A stretch of DNA of 15,029 nt, taken from contig JALOTO010000055.1 of assembly GCA_025457845.1 (NCBI GenBank), forward strand, positions 1 to 15,029, written 5' to 3'. This stretch comes from Thermoplasmata archaeon. Its GTDB lineage: Archaea; Thermoplasmatota; Thermoplasmata; UBA10834. The notes under the pieces are model-generated. The model had not been told where the DNA came from, searched no databases, and saw only the letters and a list, made by a program, of their open reading frames with translations. How positions within the stretch are numbered: position 1 is the stretch's first letter; every line of letters starts with the position of its first letter. Positions 5,944 to 13,241 of the stretch are shown piece by piece. A program made the position numbers and the translations under genes.

Positions 5944-7119
5944 ATGGGACAACCCGTTGTCGTCAGCGCTGTCAGGACCTCGATCGGCAAGTTTGGCGGA
6001 GCCTTGAAGGACATGCCCGCGCCGCGCCTAGGCGCCGTGGTGGTCCGCGAGGCGGTCTCAAGGGCGAAGCTTGAGCCCAAGGACATCGAGGAATGCATCA
6101 TGGGCAACGTCATCACGGCGGGCATCGGGCAGAACCCGGCCCGGCAGGCGGCCCTCTACGGGGGCCTCACGGACGAGGTGTCCGCCCTCACGATCAACAA
6201 GGTCTGCGGCTCCGGCCTCAAGGCCGCGATGCTCGCCTCGGATTCGATACTCGCGGGGAAGGGGAAGATAATCCTAGCAGGCGGCATGGAATCCATGTCG
6301 AACGCCCCCTACCTCCTCGACAAGGCACGCTTCGGCTACAAGCTGTTCGACTCCCAGCTGATCGACGCGATGGTGCGCGACGGCCTGTGGGACGTCTTCA
6401 ACGACTTCCACATGGGCAACACCGGCGAGATCGTCGCCGAGCGCAACTCCGTCACGCGCGAGGACGCGGACAGGTTCTCAGTGGGCAGCCACCAGAAGGC
6501 GGTCAAGGCGATCAAGTCCGGCGCGTTCGCCGATGAGATCGTCGGCGTCGAAGTGCGCGCGGGCAAGGCGACGACGTTGTTCTCCGTCGACGAGGGCCCC
6601 CGCGAGGACAGCTCGATGGAGGCCCTGGCCAAGCTGAAGCCCGTCTTCAGGCCGACGGGTGTCCTGACTGCAGGCAACTCGTCCAGCATCAACGACGGGG
6701 CGTCCGCCGTCGTCGTGATGGATTCCGAGGTCGCCAAGGAGAAGGGCGTGACGCCTCTCGTAAGGATCGTGGACTACGTCACCGCGGGAGGGAAGCCCGA
6801 ACTCATCATGGAGGCCCCGATCCACGCCGTCAGGAAGCTGATGGCCAGGAACAACCTCTCCGTCAAGGACGTGGACCTGTTCGAGCACAACGAGGCGTTC
6901 TCGACGGCCTCGGTCGCAGTGCTGCGGCAGCTGGGGATACCAGAGGAGAGGTTCAACGTCAACGGAGGCGCAGTGGCACTCGGCCATCCGATAGGCGCGA
7001 GCGGCGCGCGGGTCCTCACCACGATGATATACGCGATGCGCGCGCGCGGGGCGAAGCGCGGGATAGTCACGCTCTGCCTCGGCGGCGGCAACGCGGTCGC
7101 GATGCTGGTCGAGCGGTGA
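5944..7119 (+). CDS. Acetyl-CoA C-acetyltransferase (bacterial-type biosynthetic thiolase)
   Basis: This 391-residue enzyme condenses two acetyl-CoA to acetoacetyl-CoA or cleaves acetoacetyl-CoA. Catalytic residues are in place: nucleophile C88 in NKVCGSGLKA, H348 in GHPIGASGAR and C378 in TLCLGGG. GGMESMS and NEAFS are also conserved. The length and motifs match the PhaA/AtoB group of bacterial biosynthetic thiolases. Most archaea use a shorter SCP2-like thiolase paired with HMG-CoA synthase and a DUF35 protein, and neither of those partners is next to this gene. The product could serve the mevalonate pathway, or butyrate or fatty acid metabolism; the sequence does not decide. It has its own TATA box and a GTGATC SD 4 nt before the ATG. 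The M20 gene follows after 65 bp. Confidence 0.93.
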   Translation: MGQPVVVSAVRTSIGKFGGALKDMPAPRLGAVVVREAVSRAKLEPKDIEECIMGNVITAGIGQNPARQAALYGGLTDEVSALTINKVCGSGLKAAMLASDSILAGKGKIILAGGMESMSNAPYLLDKARFGYKLFDSQLIDAMVRDGLWDVFNDFHMGNTGEIVAERNSVTREDADRFSVGSHQKAVKAIKSGAFADEIVGVEVRAGKATTLFSVDEGPREDSSMEALAKLKPVFRPTGVLTAGNSSSINDGASAVVVMDSEVAKEKGVTPLVRIVDYVTAGGKPELIMEAPIHAVRKLMARNNLSVKDVDLFEHNEAFSTASVAVLRQLGIPEERFNVNGGAVALGHPIGASGARVLTTMIYAMRARGAKRGIVTLCLGGGNAVAMLVER

Positions 7120-7184
7120 ACGGCCTCAGAAAGAGGGATATCGCAGGAACGGAATCACAGGTCCCGTCCCGAGGGGTCCGTACC

Positions 7185-8423
7185 ATGGATCAGAAGGCAC
7201 TGATGAGTTCCGTCGCCGCCGACGAGAAGAGGATCATCGACAGCATGTGCGCGATGCTGCGCTTCCCGGCCGTCGGGCCCGAGAGCGGCGGCAGGGGCGA
7301 GTCGGAGAAGGCCGACTACCTCCTCGGGCTGCTCAGGGACCTCGGGATCACGGACATCGAGGTCATAGAGTCACCGGATCCAAGGGTGCCGTCAGGCAAG
7401 AGGCCGAACATCATCGCGAGGGTCAAGGGCTCGACCAGGAGGCGCACATGGGTCGTCACCCACATGGACGTCGTCCCCGAAGGGGACCCGTCCGCGTGGA
7501 AGTACCCTCCGTTCGAGGGTACCGTGGCCGACGGGCGTATCTACGGGAGGGGGTCCGAGGACAACGGGCAGGAGCTGCTCGCGTCCCTGTTCGGACTGCA
7601 CGCGCTGGTCAAGAACGGCATCGCGCCCGAGACGGACGTGGGCCTCGTCTTCGTCGCGGACGAGGAGCAGGGGAACACCCATGGCATAGACATCCTCCTC
7701 GCCAAGGACCTCTTCAGGGAGGGCGACATCGTCGTGGTCCCGGACCACGGCGTGCCCGGCGGAGGGGCGATCGAGGTAGTCGAGAAGGGGATCGCGTGGA
7801 TCGAGGTGGAGGTCCACGGGAGGCAGACCCACGCAAGCACGCCCCACAAAGGGGTGAACTCGTTCGAGGTGTCCGCGCGCTTCCTCGCCGCGGTCGTCGA
7901 CAAGCTCAGGGCGAAGTACACTGCGAAGGACCCTCTCTTCGACCCGCCGTACAGCACGTTCACCCCGACGAGGTGCTCGTCGAACGGCCCGAACATCAAC
8001 ACGGTCCCCGGGTCGCAGAGCTTCGCATTCGACTTCCGAGTGCTCCCGGACTACCCCCTCGACGACATCATCTCGGACATGAAGGCCGTCGCCTCCGAGT
8101 TCGAGCGGTCGACCGGCGCGAAGATCAGCATGTCGTTCGCCCAGAGGGCGGACGCGGCTCCGAAGACGGGGGTCGATTCCGAGGTGGTGAGGCGCCTGAC
8201 TGCCGCGATAAAGTCGGTGAAGGGCGTCGAACCGCGCCCGCTGGGCATCGGGGGAGGCACCTGCGCCGCGCCGTTCCGGAGGAAGGGCATCGAGGCCGCG
8301 GTGTGGGCCACCACCATGGAGCTGGCTCACGACGCCAACGAGTATTGCGAGATAAGCAGCCTGGTATCGGACGCCCAGGTCTACGCCCTGTTCTTCGCCG
8401 GGGCGAACGTCGGCAAGGGCTAG
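7185..8423 (+). CDS. M20-family zinc metallopeptidase (ArgE/DapE/dipeptidase type)
   Basis: The 412-residue M20 hydrolase has the expected di-zinc ligands: H93 in THMDVVPEGD, bridging D126 in RGSEDNGQ, catalytic E160 with E161 in DEEQG, D187 in VVPDHG and H382 in LAHDANE. The lid/dimerisation domain lies between about 200 and 310. A GGGTCAAPFR loop near 360 is typical of the substrate-carboxylate-binding region. Substrates in this family are dipeptides or N-acylated amino acids such as N-acetylornithine or N-succinyl-diaminopimelate; this one cannot be set from sequence. I chose ATG 7185, preceded by GAGGGGT at 7171-7177. A GTG at 7116 overlapping the thiolase stop would add 23 residues without family features. 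Its TAG shares a CTAG with the stop of the convergent ftsY. Confidence 0.88.
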   Translation: MDQKALMSSVAADEKRIIDSMCAMLRFPAVGPESGGRGESEKADYLLGLLRDLGITDIEVIESPDPRVPSGKRPNIIARVKGSTRRRTWVVTHMDVVPEGDPSAWKYPPFEGTVADGRIYGRGSEDNGQELLASLFGLHALVKNGIAPETDVGLVFVADEEQGNTHGIDILLAKDLFREGDIVVVPDHGVPGGGAIEVVEKGIAWIEVEVHGRQTHASTPHKGVNSFEVSARFLAAVVDKLRAKYTAKDPLFDPPYSTFTPTRCSSNGPNINTVPGSQSFAFDFRVLPDYPLDDIISDMKAVASEFERSTGAKISMSFAQRADAAPKTGVDSEVVRRLTAAIKSVKGVEPRPLGIGGGTCAAPFRRKGIEAAVWATTMELAHDANEYCEISSLVSDAQVYALFFAGANVGKG

Positions 8424-9369
8424 AGGTCCGCAGCGGCCTTCGTCTCGTCCCCGAAGATCCTCGCGACCATCCAGTCGGCGTCGAACTTCCTGAACTCGTC
8501 GTACTCCTGTAGATGATGGGCTTGCCGATCGCCTTGGCGATCGACAGCGCTGCACCGCCCTTCGCGTCCGCGTCTATCTTCGTGAGGACGACCCCGTCTA
8601 TGCCGACCGCGGCGTCGAACCTCCGCGCCTGCTCGACAGCGTCGGACCCCGCGAGGGAGTCTCCGACGAAGACCACGAGGTCCGGCTTCGCGACACGCTT
8701 GATCTTCTTCATCTCGTCCATGAGGTTCGTGTTGGTCTGCATCCTGCCGGCCGTGTCTATGAGGACAATGTCCCGCTTCCTGGCCTTGGCGTGCTCGACG
8801 GCGTCGTAGGCGACCGCGGCCGGGTCGCCCCCTGCCTGATGCTTGATGATCTTGCAGCCGAGCCTGTCCGCATGGATGGTCAGCTGTTCTATCGCGCCGG
8901 CCCTGAAGGTGTCGCTGGCCGCGAGGACACAGCTGAGCCCGTGCTTCTGTAGCCTGCTAGTGAGCTTGGCGATGACGGTGGTCTTCCCCGTCCCGTTGAT
9001 CCCGACGAACATGATGATGTAGGGCGGTGGCTTCGATTTGATCTTCTCGGAGAGGGAGAACCCCTTGTCGGCGAGGACCCCCCTGACCGCTGCCCTGACC
9101 GCGAGCTCCACGGCATGATCGATCTTGAAGTTGCGGTCTATCCGCTTGCCGACGAGCTGCTCACGGACATTCCGTATGAGCTCCTCGGCCACCGGCAAGG
9201 CGACATCCGCCTGCATCAGTCCGAGCTCGAGCTCGTGGAGCAGGTCGTCAAGGACGCCCTCCTTGAGCCTCCTGCCAGAATCGCCAGCCACCTCCGAGAT
9301 GTCCTCTATCGACTTCGTCTTGGCCTCGGAGGAGGCCTTCGAGAACATCTCCTTGAGAGCCTTGAACAT
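8420..9369 (-). pseudogene. ftsY: Signal recognition particle receptor FtsY, with a frame break near the C-terminus
   Basis: FtsY docks the SRP-ribosome complex at the membrane. A short helical N domain (about 1-105) precedes a GTPase G domain with G1 GINGTGKTT (123-131), ASDTFRAGA (from 151), DTAGR (205-209) and TKIDADAKGG (from T263). The frame is normal up to KPIIY (Y287, ending at 8509). It then reads RSTTSSGSS and runs on as unrelated residues to 8125. In the -1 frame the true C-terminus follows at once: QEYDEFRKFDADWMVARIFGDE, ending in TAG at 8420-8422. Family members have about four residues (such as LGTG) before the Q. The data therefore fit a 13-bp loss at 8508/8509; restored, the protein would be 320 residues. 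This is a real mutation or a sequence error; ftsY is normally essential, so an error is plausible. An SD-like GAGGTC overlaps the pfdA stop. Confidence 0.85.
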
Positions 9370-9380
9370 GACCTCTGACC

Positions 9381-9812
9381 TCAGGCGCCCTCGCCGCGCT
9401 GGAGCGCCTCGTACTGCTCCTGCAGCTTCGCGGTCATCTCTTGGACGAACCCTTCGAGCTGGTTCGCGCGCTCGGACACCTTCTGGAAGGCCTGGGACAG
9501 GTCGTCGATCCTCCCCTGGAGGATTTTCTCCGCGTCCTCGGCCCCTCTCTGGATGGACACTCCCGAGCCGACACCGACCACCGCGTCCCTCTTCTCGGAG
9601 ACCTTGGCGTGCACGTACGAGTCCGCGCCGACCGGTATGAGGACCTCGTCACCGGGTTTGCTGTCGAGCAGGTTCTTTATTGTCTCCCTTGCCCTGACAT
9701 GCTCCTCGACCGCCATCTGTATGAGCTCCCTCTGGCGGATGAGTCCCTCCAGCTGGGCCTTGGCGGTCTCGACCGCGGCCGCGACCTCCCTGATGTCGCG
9801 CTCCTCGGTCAC
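9381..9812 (-). CDS. pfdA: Prefoldin alpha subunit
   Basis: This 143-residue protein is the alpha subunit of the hexameric chaperone prefoldin (two alpha, four beta), which holds unfolded proteins and passes them to the thermosome. Two long coiled-coil helices (about 5-50 and 90-140) flank the central beta-hairpin region. That region contains VLIPVGADSYVHAKV and VVGVGSGVSIQRG, a clear alpha-type signature. The start is GTG at 9812, whose GTGA overlaps the LX stop codon by 4 bp. A strong SD (GGAGG, 9820-9824 on the minus strand) supports this start. It is the middle gene of the LX-pfdA-ftsY operon, a gene order found in many archaea that groups ribosome, folding and targeting functions. Confidence 0.93.
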   Translation of the reverse strand: MTEERDIREVAAAVETAKAQLEGLIRQRELIQMAVEEHVRARETIKNLLDSKPGDEVLIPVGADSYVHAKVSEKRDAVVGVGSGVSIQRGAEDAEKILQGRIDDLSQAFQKVSERANQLEGFVQEMTAKLQEQYEALQRGEGA

Positions 9813-10042
9813 TTCTTTGCCTCCAGTAGATACTTGACGGCGTGGTCCGTGACCTCTTCGAGCTTGAGTGGGCGCACGCCCTCGATCTTGACCAGCCGCC
9901 TCTTGACGCCGTGGCGGCTCCCGATGAGGGCGAGGGTCTTCTCGACCGCAGCGTTCTCATCGGCGGATGCGACCTCTAGCGCGAAGGGCTGCCAGGCGCG
10001 CAGTGTGACCCTGAACTGTCCCTTGACTTCGAAAGCCTTCAT
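9809..10042 (-). CDS. rpl18a: 50S ribosomal protein LX (L18Ae/eL20 family)
   Basis: This 77-residue protein of the large ribosomal subunit shows the family pattern FEVKGQF near the start, WQPFALEVASADENAAVEK in the middle and the basic GSRHGVKRRLVKIEGV (41-56). Length is typical for archaeal LX. The frame is open further upstream (to 10159), but homology starts at ATG 10042 and a TATA-like element lies about 39 bp before that ATG, so the longer version is rejected. It is the first gene of a three-gene operon with pfdA and ftsY. Its stop overlaps the pfdA start. Confidence 0.92.
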   Translation of the reverse strand: MKAFEVKGQFRVTLRAWQPFALEVASADENAAVEKTLALIGSRHGVKRRLVKIEGVRPLKLEEVTDHAVKYLLEAKK

Positions 10043-10074
10043 GGTGACCAGCAGGGGGCCTAGAGGGAGTGCTT

Positions 10075-10088
10075 CAGATAAACCTTTT
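10075..10088 (-). promoter_or_regulatory. TATA promoter of the LX-pfdA-ftsY operon
   Basis: On the minus strand this reads CAAAAGGTTTATCT, a purine-rich BRE-like part followed by TTTATC. It is about 39 bp before the LX ATG, predicting a transcript start about 13 nt upstream of the start codon. Confidence 0.55.
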
Positions 10089-10112
10089 GCCTGGCCGCAC
10101 GCCGCGTCAGCA

Positions 10113-10122
10113 ACCTTGATAA
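10113..10122 (+). promoter_or_regulatory. TATA-like element for the radical SAM gene
   Basis: ACCTTGATAA lies about 26 bp before GTG 10146, so a leaderless transcript would begin right at this start codon. It shares the 103-bp divergent spacer with the LX operon promoter. Confidence 0.4.
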
Positions 10123-10145
10123 CCCGCGCGCGACATGATAACGGT

Positions 10146-10991
10146 GTGGACAGACCCATCGAGTGCTTCTACCCGGGTTCGACCTTCCCTTCGCTCTCGG
10201 TGACGGGAGCATCCTGCGCGCTGGATTGCAGGCACTGCTCGCGGCGGTATCTGTCGGGCATGGTCCCGGTCACCACGCCTGACGACCTGCTCTCCATCGC
10301 CGAGGCGCTCGCCAGGCGTGGCGCGAAGGGATTCCTCCTCAGCGGCGGCCTGGACCGCGACGGCAGGGTCCCGCTCTCAGGCCATATCGATGCCATCCGC
10401 CAGATCAAGTCCTCCACGGACCTGCTGGTGAACGCTCACATCGGCCTCGCCAGGAATGGCGACATCGATGGACTCGTCGATGCTGGGGTGGATGCCTTCT
10501 CGGTCGACGTGTACGGAAGTGACTCGACCATCTCGGAGGTCCTCGGCCTCGGCGCCCGAGTCGAGGACTATCTCGAGGTCGTCAGGCGGCTCAAGGACGC
10601 AGGAGCCCCGAACATCACTCCGCACGTGTGCGTGGGCATACACGGCGGCAGGACCAAAGGTGAGCTGGCGGCGATCGAGAGGCTCAGAGCTCTGGAGCCC
10701 GAGCAGATCGTCATCATATCGCTGATACCGACTAAGGGGACGGCATACGAAGGCGTCCCCGCGCCGGGCAAGGGGGAGGTCATGAGCATCGTCAGGGCCG
10801 CGCGCTCGTCACATCCGGACGCTAGGCTCCTCCTCGGGTGCATGCGCTCGAAGAAGGACCGGTCGTGGGAGACTGAAGCGGTCGAGGCCGGACTGGACGG
10901 GATAGTTCTCCCCTCCGAGAGGACGGTGGACGCGCTCACCGAGAAGGGCTACGCGATAAGGAAGAGGTCGGTCTGCTGCGCCATCAGATAG
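10146..10991 (+). CDS. Radical SAM protein, biotin-synthase-like (COG1856-type)
   Basis: This 281-residue radical SAM enzyme has the 4Fe-4S ligand motif C24-x3-C28-x2-C31 in GASCALDCRHC, preceded by YPGSTFPSLSVTG. A TIM-barrel-like body follows, with GFLLSGGLDRDG resembling a SAM-binding GGE-type motif and several GxHGG or IPTKGT loops. The C-terminus has an adjacent Cys pair (C277, C278) and a further Cys in LLGCMRSK, which could hold a second cluster. The pattern matches archaeal proteins described as uncharacterised biotin-synthase homologues. Archaeal lipoyl synthases of the LipS1/LipS2 kind are a possible relationship, but I cannot confirm it. GTG 10146 is chosen because the homologous N-terminus begins there and the TATA-like box fits. 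The open frame runs back to 9441, antisense to pfdA, and that part is not coding. Confidence 0.85.
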   Translation: MDRPIECFYPGSTFPSLSVTGASCALDCRHCSRRYLSGMVPVTTPDDLLSIAEALARRGAKGFLLSGGLDRDGRVPLSGHIDAIRQIKSSTDLLVNAHIGLARNGDIDGLVDAGVDAFSVDVYGSDSTISEVLGLGARVEDYLEVVRRLKDAGAPNITPHVCVGIHGGRTKGELAAIERLRALEPEQIVIISLIPTKGTAYEGVPAPGKGEVMSIVRAARSSHPDARLLLGCMRSKKDRSWETEAVEAGLDGIVLPSERTVDALTEKGYAIRKRSVCCAIR

Positions 10992-10994
10992 TCG

Positions 10995-11849
10995 TCACTT
11001 GTAGATGGACCCCTCGGAATACCTGCGCTCGATCGGCACCAGGTACGCGACCCACGCGAGGTTCACCGCGACGATGGCGATGGTCAGAAGTGCGACGACC
11101 CCCGTGAACGCCTCGGACATCTCCATCACCATCGTGACGGTCACGACGACGCCCGGGCTCCTGAGGTCGTTGAGGATCAGATGGAACTTCGTGTGGTCCG
11201 TCGCAGGCACCTCGATGACCATCTCGTCCTCGAGGATGTAGTTGTCCCGGTTGAGGCGCAGGAAGTACATGTCGCTCAGGCTGCCCTCGTACTGCTGGTA
11301 GACCACGTCGTCAACGAGGTACACCTCGAAGGTCACGGGGTCGCCTTCGAGGTCGAAGGTCGCCGGCACTGACGCCCTGAGCTCGGCGACACGCTGGATA
11401 GCAAGGGCATCCATGGACCAGAACTCCAGGTCCTCCACGCTGGTGAGCGCGGAGGTCCGGTCTCCCACGTCTTCTATGGACGATATCACGGCCGGGATCA
11501 TCAGCGTGGCGGCGACGAGGGCCGATACGATCGCGACTCCGAGGGCCAGGCGCATGGATGTCTTGGCCATGAGGTGTCTGGCACTGGAACTCCGCGCGAA
11601 CCTGATCTCCATGGTCCTGAAGAAGAACCCTTCGATGAAGATGACCAGCAGGAGCAGCACCATGACCGCGGCGAAGGTGTCGAGGGGGAGGTAGAAGACG
11701 GGCTCGATCTGGGCCCCTCCCATGATCACGATCAGGAGGAACGCGAGTGCGACGAGCATGATGACTTGGACCACGTAGAGGCTCCACTTGATGCTCCGGA
11801 TGCGTGCCAGCCGGATCGAATCCTCGAGGACCTTCCTGGAGGCGGGCAT
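10995..11849 (-). CDS. Membrane protein of unknown function with four helices and an extracytoplasmic domain
   Basis: The 284-residue protein has predicted transmembrane helices at about 24-44, 53-75, 100-123 and 248-271. A loop of about 120 residues (124-245) between helices 3 and 4 alternates beta-like strands (TFEVYLVDDVVYQQYEG, YFLRLNRDNYILEDEMVIEV, TKFHLILNDLRSPGVVVTVT) and looks like a folded domain outside the cytoplasm. An even number of helices and basic ends suggest both termini are inside. I do not recognise a family and see no catalytic motif. A TATA-like element (minus strand, about 11874-11884) about 30 bp before the ATG suggests a leaderless transcript independent of priS. It converges on the radical SAM gene with a 3-bp gap. 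Confidence 0.8.
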   Translation of the reverse strand: MPASRKVLEDSIRLARIRSIKWSLYVVQVIMLVALAFLLIVIMGGAQIEPVFYLPLDTFAAVMVLLLLVIFIEGFFFRTMEIRFARSSSARHLMAKTSMRLALGVAIVSALVAATLMIPAVISSIEDVGDRTSALTSVEDLEFWSMDALAIQRVAELRASVPATFDLEGDPVTFEVYLVDDVVYQQYEGSLSDMYFLRLNRDNYILEDEMVIEVPATDHTKFHLILNDLRSPGVVVTVTMVMEMSEAFTGVVALLTIAIVAVNLAWVAYLVPIERRYSEGSIYK

Positions 11850-11872
11850 TGCAGGCGTTCAAATGCCCTAGT

Positions 11873-11884
11873 CTCAATTAATAG
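11873..11884 (-). promoter_or_regulatory. TATA-like element for the four-helix membrane protein
   Basis: On the minus strand this reads AACTATTAATTG, about 25-35 bp before the ATG at 11849, in the 43-bp gap downstream of priS. It implies separate transcription of the membrane protein. Confidence 0.45.
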
Positions 11885-11892
11885 TTTTGCCA

Positions 11893-13125
11893 CTAGGAAT
11901 CGACCCGCGCCAGTTTCCTGCACACGAGGAACACTGCCAGGTGCTCAGGTACCTCCGTCGTCCCCGCATCGATGGAGTGCTTGACGCCCCTGAGGCGCAC
12001 CTCGGCCGGCTTCTCGAGGGTCAGCCGCACTGGCGTGTCCCCGAAGGCCGGGGAGACGGCATCGTCGAACGGATCGAAGTCGTCGAACCCGTCCCTGGTC
12101 ATCGGGACCACCTCGAACCCCGTCTTGCCGTGGAGGGAGTTCGGGAGCCGGATGAGTCGCTTGATGTCGGAGGTGACCGGCTCGTCGGTCTCCCCCTTCA
12201 TCCGTCCTTTCACTTTCGTGTCGACGAGGGCGATGAACGCATCCGCATGCCTCTTCTCCGTGAAGACCTCGAAGGCGTCATCAGCACGTATCCGGTCCAC
12301 GCCCCTCTTCCCGGCGGGCCCCGCGAAGAGGTTCCTGTACATCCCGTCTACGGTCTTGACCCCGATTTCGGCCTGCGATTCGGATGCCATCTTGGCCATG
12401 AGCGCCTTCGCCTCCGCCTCTGGAAGTGCCTCCAGCTCCGCGAGAAGGTCGTCTATGCCCTTGCGCATCCTGGTCCGCCAGCCCCCCTCATCCGGCCTGG
12501 GCATCGCCCTCCTGTGTCCCGGCCTTGTGACATCCTTGAACTTCGCCCCGGTCTCGAACACCGTCTCGGGGAAGACCCAGTCCATGTCGAGGTCCGTGCC
12601 TACGATGTAGTCCACGATCTCACGCCTCTCGTGGCTCGACAGCCTCAGGACCTTAGGGCTCGCGATATGGACATGATAGCCCCTGCCCCCCGAGAACACG
12701 ATCTTAAGCTCGTCGGCGTCGAAACCGAGGTCGCCCAGGAGGAACTCGTCCAGCAGCCGGCGCATCTCCTCCTTCACCCTGACGAGCATCTGCTCGTAGT
12801 TCAGTCCCTCGGTCCCCTGGACATGGTCCGCGTCTAGGTCGAAGATCAGGTCGGCTCCGAGCCAGTTCTTCTCCGCCATGGTCGGCGCATCGGGCTTCTC
12901 ATAGTATGCACATGAGTGATATGCATGGGCCGGCACCTGCTCCACGAGGTAGTTCTTCAGGGTCGCCCTCGTCGGGAATCCGAGGTGTCTCATCACGAAC
13001 TGCCTGTCGAAGAACATGAACCCGTACTCTCGTTTCGCGAATCGCTCGGGCATGGCCAAGTCGACCTCGCGATAGTGCCTCTGGAAGGCGTTCATCACGA
13101 AGCGCATGGACGCGTCTGCAGGCAT
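11893..13125 (-). CDS. priS: DNA primase small (catalytic) subunit PriS
   Basis: This 410-residue catalytic subunit of archaeal/eukaryotic primase works with PriL to synthesise primers. The metal-binding DxD is in LIFDLDADH (D96, D98). The conserved basic loop SGGRGYHVHI (145-154) is the family's SGxRGxHxW-type motif. DIKRLIRLPNSLHGKTG (320-336) is the conserved C-terminal nucleotide-binding segment. REYGFMFFD and MRHLGF near the N-terminus are also typical. Length is normal. The ATG at 13125 lies a few nucleotides downstream of the predicted transcript start; ATG 13107 is an in-frame alternative. PriL is not in this window. Its position 11 kb from the candidate origin and orc1 puts two initiation functions in one region. 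Confidence 0.95.
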   Translation of the reverse strand: MPADASMRFVMNAFQRHYREVDLAMPERFAKREYGFMFFDRQFVMRHLGFPTRATLKNYLVEQVPAHAYHSCAYYEKPDAPTMAEKNWLGADLIFDLDADHVQGTEGLNYEQMLVRVKEEMRRLLDEFLLGDLGFDADELKIVFSGGRGYHVHIASPKVLRLSSHERREIVDYIVGTDLDMDWVFPETVFETGAKFKDVTRPGHRRAMPRPDEGGWRTRMRKGIDDLLAELEALPEAEAKALMAKMASESQAEIGVKTVDGMYRNLFAGPAGKRGVDRIRADDAFEVFTEKRHADAFIALVDTKVKGRMKGETDEPVTSDIKRLIRLPNSLHGKTGFEVVPMTRDGFDDFDPFDDAVSPAFGDTPVRLTLEKPAEVRLRGVKHSIDAGTTEVPEHLAVFLVCRKLARVDS

Positions 13126-13148
13126 TCGCCAGCGTTATCCCGGTGACC

Positions 13149-13163
13149 TGTATATTAAGCTCA
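13149..13163 (-). promoter_or_regulatory. TATA promoter of priS
   Basis: On the minus strand this reads AGCTTAATATACAGG, a good TATA core (TTAATATA) about 25-35 bp before the ATG at 13125. The predicted leader is only about 6 nt. Confidence 0.55.
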
Positions 13164-13203
13164 CATCCACACGTCCGCTGCATGTAGCCCTCGCCCGAGC
13201 AAA

Positions 13204-13214
13204 CCATAAAAAGC
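13204..13214 (+). promoter_or_regulatory. TATA promoter of the tandem winged-helix gene
   Basis: CCATAAAAAGC is about 28-38 bp before GTG 13242 and predicts a transcript start near 13236. The leader would be very short. Confidence 0.5.
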
Positions 13215-13241
13215 CCTTAGGGTTATCATATCGCAACCCCA

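Noticed and set aside
7116..7184. GTG start for the M20 gene overlapping the thiolase stop
   Set aside because: The extra 23 residues are not family-like; ATG 7185 has a GAGGGGT upstream and a normal N-terminus. The GTG cannot be fully excluded.
8125..8419. Extension of the ftsY frame to give a 414-residue protein
   Set aside because: The residues after Y287 are low-complexity Ser/Arg/Pro text antisense to the M20 gene, while the true FtsY C-terminus appears in the next frame and stops at 8420.
7247..8555. Long open frames overlapping the M20 gene in other frames on both strands (about 420 and 390 residues)
   Set aside because: They are Arg/Gly/Pro-rich products of high-GC codon bias in the real gene and show no family motif.
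9441..10145. Upstream extension of the radical SAM frame (516 residues in total)
   Set aside because: It is antisense to pfdA and LX, which are clear genes. The homologous N-terminus begins at GTG 10146.
10043..10159. Longer N-terminus for ribosomal protein LX
   Set aside because: The added 39 residues have no homology pattern and cross the predicted operon promoter; ATG 10042 gives the normal 77-residue protein.
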